NCBI GenBank assembly: GCA_030950285.1
Contig: JAUZRR010000011.1
Span: forward strand, 1-64,000
DNA length: 64,000 nucleotides
Direction of reading: 5' to 3'
Origin: Planctomycetota bacterium
GTDB taxonomy: Bacteria > Planctomycetota > Phycisphaerae > Phycisphaerales > UBA1924
The notes under the pieces are model-generated. The model made no database searches. It saw only the letters and a program-made list of their open reading frames with translations, and was not told where the DNA came from. Both the position numbers and the translations under genes were made by a program. Positions within the stretch are counted from its first letter, which is position 1. The number at the start of each line of letters is the position of its first letter. Shown piece by piece: positions 61,507-64,000 of the stretch.

Positions 61507-64000
61507 CCCGTCGCCTCAACCGAAGCCGGGCGTGCTCAACAACCTGATCCGGTTCTGCCTGGAACAGAAGCTGGTGGTTGCGATCGTGCTCGCCGGAACG
61601 CTGCTCTGGGGCGGGCTCGTTGCGCCGTTTGACTGGGACCTCGGCGGGCTCGCCCGAGACCCCGTCCCGGTCGATGCGATCCCCGACATCGGTGAGAACC
61701 AACAGATCGTCTTTACCGAGTGGCCGGGCCGAAGCCCGCAGGATATCGACGACCAGATCAGCTACCCGATGACGGTCGCGTTGCTGGGCATCCCGGGTGT
61801 CAAAGATATCCGCAGCTATTCGGTGTTCGGGTTCTCGACGATCTACGTCGTGTTCGAGGACGGCATCGAGTTCTACTGGTCCCGATCGCGCGTGCTCGAA
61901 AAGCTCAACTCACTCCCGGCGGGCACACTCCCGCCCGGGGTGACCCCGATGCTCGGCCCCGACGCCACCGCGCTGGGGCAGGTCTACTGGTACACGCTCG
62001 AGGGACGCGACCCCGAGGGCAACCCCACCGGCGGCTGGGGGCCCGACGAGCTGCGGTCGATCCAGGACTTTATCGTCAAGTACAAACTCGCCGGCGTCGA
62101 GGGCGTCTCGGAGGTCGCCTCGATCGGCGGCTACGTGCAGGAGTATCAGGTCGATGTCGACCCCGACGCGATGCGGGCGGCGGGAGTCTCTCTCCAGCAG
62201 GTCATCGGCGCGGTCCGGCAGAGCAACCTCGACGTGGGCGCACGCACGATCGAGATCAACCGAGCCGAGTACATCGTTCGCGGGCTCGGCTTTATCGAGA
62301 GTGTCGAGGACCTCGAGCAGGCGGCGATCACCGCACGCGACGGGCAGCCGATCCTCATCGGCGACATCGCGAAGGTCGCGCTGGGGCCGGCGATGCGGCG
62401 CGGGGTGCTCACCAAAGCCGGGGAAGAGGCGGTCGGGGGCGTGGTCGTGGTGCGCTACGGCGAGAACCCGATGGCGACGATCCAACGGATCAAGGACACG
62501 ATCGCTGACACCGCGGCGGGCATGCCCTCGAAGATCCTCGCCGACGGCACCGAGAGCCGGGTCACGATCATCCCCTTCTACGACCGCTCGGGGTTGATCA
62601 AGGAAACGCTCGAAACGCTCAACTCGGCGATCACGCAGCAGGTGCTGGTCACGATCATCGTCGTGGTGCTCATGGTGATGCACCTGCGGAGCAGCCTGCT
62701 GATCGGGGCGATGCTCCCGATCACGGTGCTGATGACGTTTATCGGGATGAAGCTTTTCCGGGTGGATGCGAACATCGTCGCGCTCTCGGGGATCGCGATT
62801 GCGATCGGGACGATTGTCGATATGGGGATTGTGCTGAGTGAGAACATCCTGCGACGACTCGACGAAGCAGAGGCCGACGAGACCAGCACCGAGCCGACCA
62901 TCGACGTCATCTATCGCGCGACCTGCGAGGTCGGCAGCGCCGTGCTTACTGCGGTCGCGACGACCGTCGTCGGGTTTCTGCCGGTCTTCACGATGGAAGC
63001 CGCCGAGGGCAAGCTGTTCAAGCCTCTCGCGTACACCAAGACCTTTGCGCTGATTGCCGCGATCGTCATCGCGCTGGCGATCCTTCCCGCAGCGGCTCAT
63101 GGGCTCATGGGCTTCCGCATCCGGACCAGGCTCCTCCGCATGGTCGGGGCTGCGGCGTTGGTTGTTGGCGGCCTGGCGACCGCGGTCTGGGTCCACACGA
63201 TCGGCGGCAGCATCATCGCGGCGTTCGGGGGCTTCTACCTTGTCAAGCCGTGGCTCCCCGACCTGGTGGCGCGCGGCATTCAATGGTCGACCAACCTCGT
63301 CGCGGTGTTTCTTGTCCTGCTCGTGCTGGCGGGCGCGTGGGAACCGCTCGGGCCCGAGCCCGGGCTGCCCGGCAACGCGCTCTTTATCGGGATCATTGTC
63401 GGCGCGCTCTTGCTCGCGTTCTGGCTTGTCCGGGCCGCGTTCCCCTACATTCTCGCATGGACGCTGCGGCACAAGCTCATCGGGATCTCGCCGGCGGTGC
63501 TCGTCGTGCTCTTCGGCGCAACGGTGTGGCTCGGGTTTGACAAGGTCTGGGGCTGGCTCCCCGATTCGGTCCGCCAACGGCAGGCAGTGGTCCAGGTCTC
63601 GCACGCTTTCCCGGGCCTGGGCAGCGAGTTCATGCCCTCGCTCGACGAGGGTGCGTTCCTCTACATGCCCACCACGATGTCCCACATCTCCATCGGCGAG
63701 GCAACCGAAATCCTCAAAGAGCTCGACCGCCGGATCATGAGCGTGCCCGAGGTCGAGATGGCGGTCGGCAAGATCGGACGTGTCGAGAGCCCGCTCGACC
63801 CCGCACCGGTCTCGATGATCGAAACAATCATCGAGTACAAGAGTGAGTACCGAACCGACGAGTCCGGACATCGCCTGAACTTCCGTTACGACAAAGACGC
63901 CGCCGAGTATGTCCGCGACGAAGACGGTCAACTCATCGAAGACAAGGACGGGCGGCCCTTCCGTCAGTGGCGCGACGAGGTGACGTCCAACCAGGACATC
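61499..64000 (+). CDS. CusA/CzcA-type heavy-metal RND efflux pump (3' end cut by window edge)
   Basis: Inner-membrane proton-driven pump, 834 residues before the right edge, so about 200-250 residues are missing. Landmarks: DAIPDIGENQQIVFTEWPGRSPQDIDDQI at the N-terminal porter domain, RSSLLIGAMLPITVLMTFIGMKLF, and GIVLSENILRRLDEAE with the TM4 region. The ATG at 61499 overlaps the CusB stop by 8 bp. Between TM6-like LPAAAHGLMGF and the second porter domain (VSHAFPGLGSEFMPSLDEGAFLYMPTT) there are extra hydrophobic segments (63100-63540), about four helices more than in canonical CusA. The Cu versus Zn/Co specificity cannot be decided here. Confidence 0.94.
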   Translation, partial: MSNPSPQPKPGVLNNLIRFCLEQKLVVAIVLAGTLLWGGLVAPFDWDLGGLARDPVPVDAIPDIGENQQIVFTEWPGRSPQDIDDQISYPMTVALLGIPGVKDIRSYSVFGFSTIYVVFEDGIEFYWSRSRVLEKLNSLPAGTLPPGVTPMLGPDATALGQVYWYTLEGRDPEGNPTGGWGPDELRSIQDFIVKYKLAGVEGVSEVASIGGYVQEYQVDVDPDAMRAAGVSLQQVIGAVRQSNLDVGARTIEINRAEYIVRGLGFIESVEDLEQAAITARDGQPILIGDIAKVALGPAMRRGVLTKAGEEAVGGVVVVRYGENPMATIQRIKDTIADTAAGMPSKILADGTESRVTIIPFYDRSGLIKETLETLNSAITQQVLVTIIVVVLMVMHLRSSLLIGAMLPITVLMTFIGMKLFRVDANIVALSGIAIAIGTIVDMGIVLSENILRRLDEAEADETSTEPTIDVIYRATCEVGSAVLTAVATTVVGFLPVFTMEAAEGKLFKPLAYTKTFALIAAIVIALAILPAAAHGLMGFRIRTRLLRMVGAAALVVGGLATAVWVHTIGGSIIAAFGGFYLVKPWLPDLVARGIQWSTNLVAVFLVLLVLAGAWEPLGPEPGLPGNALFIGIIVGALLLAFWLVRAAFPYILAWTLRHKLIGISPAVLVVLFGATVWLGFDKVWGWLPDSVRQRQAVVQVSHAFPGLGSEFMPSLDEGAFLYMPTTMSHISIGEATEILKELDRRIMSVPEVEMAVGKIGRVESPLDPAPVSMIETIIEYKSEYRTDESGHRLNFRYDKDAAEYVRDEDGQLIEDKDGRPFRQWRDEVTSNQDI

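Overview
The window is high-GC bacterial chromosome that looks like a Phycisphaerales (Planctomycetota) genome. Pointers are a PEP-CTERM-like exported protein, a dockerin-like C-terminus (31-residue type, DFNNDGEVNTLDLLAF), a prepilin-type protein, a TIGR04137-like small basic protein, a Minf_1886-like protein, several membrane zinc-ribbon proteins, and many REP-like palindromes between genes. Genus and species cannot be read from the sequence. About 50 protein genes and two tRNAs are supported; both window ends cut a gene (hflX on the left, a CusA-type pump on the right).

Layout. 1-9.6 kb: hflX, a carboxy-terminal processing protease coupled to tsaD, a GGQ release-factor-like gene, a TPR-sulfotransferase, an aldo/keto reductase, zinc-ribbon membrane proteins. 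9.6-12.8 kb: tRNA-Leu, trigger factor with a clear terminator, two small membrane proteins. 12.9-18.3 kb: a translationally coupled glycosyltransferase operon (GT4-GT2-GT4). 18.3-30.3 kb: a SpoIIE-type phosphatase, citrate synthase, CrcB, a fused HyuA-HyuB protein, a PAS-LuxR regulator, an aminotransferase and small proteins. 30.3-43.4 kb: NuoI-like ferredoxin, PEP-CTERM protein, pyrF, DUF971, recG, XRE regulator, polX, prepilin-like gene with a Fur-like box, ffh, AI-2E-type permease.

43.5-47.3 kb holds the most unusual locus: three genes on the minus strand whose products carry many short W-P-x-x-H...S repeats, two of them also with EF-hand/dockerin-like segments. I do not recognise a named family. 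The middle gene has a promoter in which a perfect -35 box (TTGACA) and a good -10 box (TATGCT) are separated by CA plus 17 consecutive G, a 19-bp spacer. This is the architecture of slipped-strand, phase-variable promoters, and the last gene is coupled to the middle one by a TGATG overlap. The proposal is an exported repeat-protein system under phase-variable control.

47.4-64 kb: Minf_1886 protein, 3-methyladenine glycosylase, an amidohydrolase carrying an in-frame repeat insertion, an OmpA-type lipoprotein, nadD, tRNA-Glu, a DUF4331/DUF4198 pair, an ECF sigma factor with its anti-sigma factor, and a CusCBA-type heavy-metal efflux operon led by a small Cys-rich exported protein.

Repeats. Family A is a hairpin with a conserved GCAA loop and covarying stems, flanked by GAG and GAC. 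It is found in all five convergent gene gaps longer than 100 bp plus two other gaps. Family B is a palindrome around GGCTTCCAGCC followed by C-rich microsatellite; three of its copies lie inside open reading frames and are translated in three different frames.
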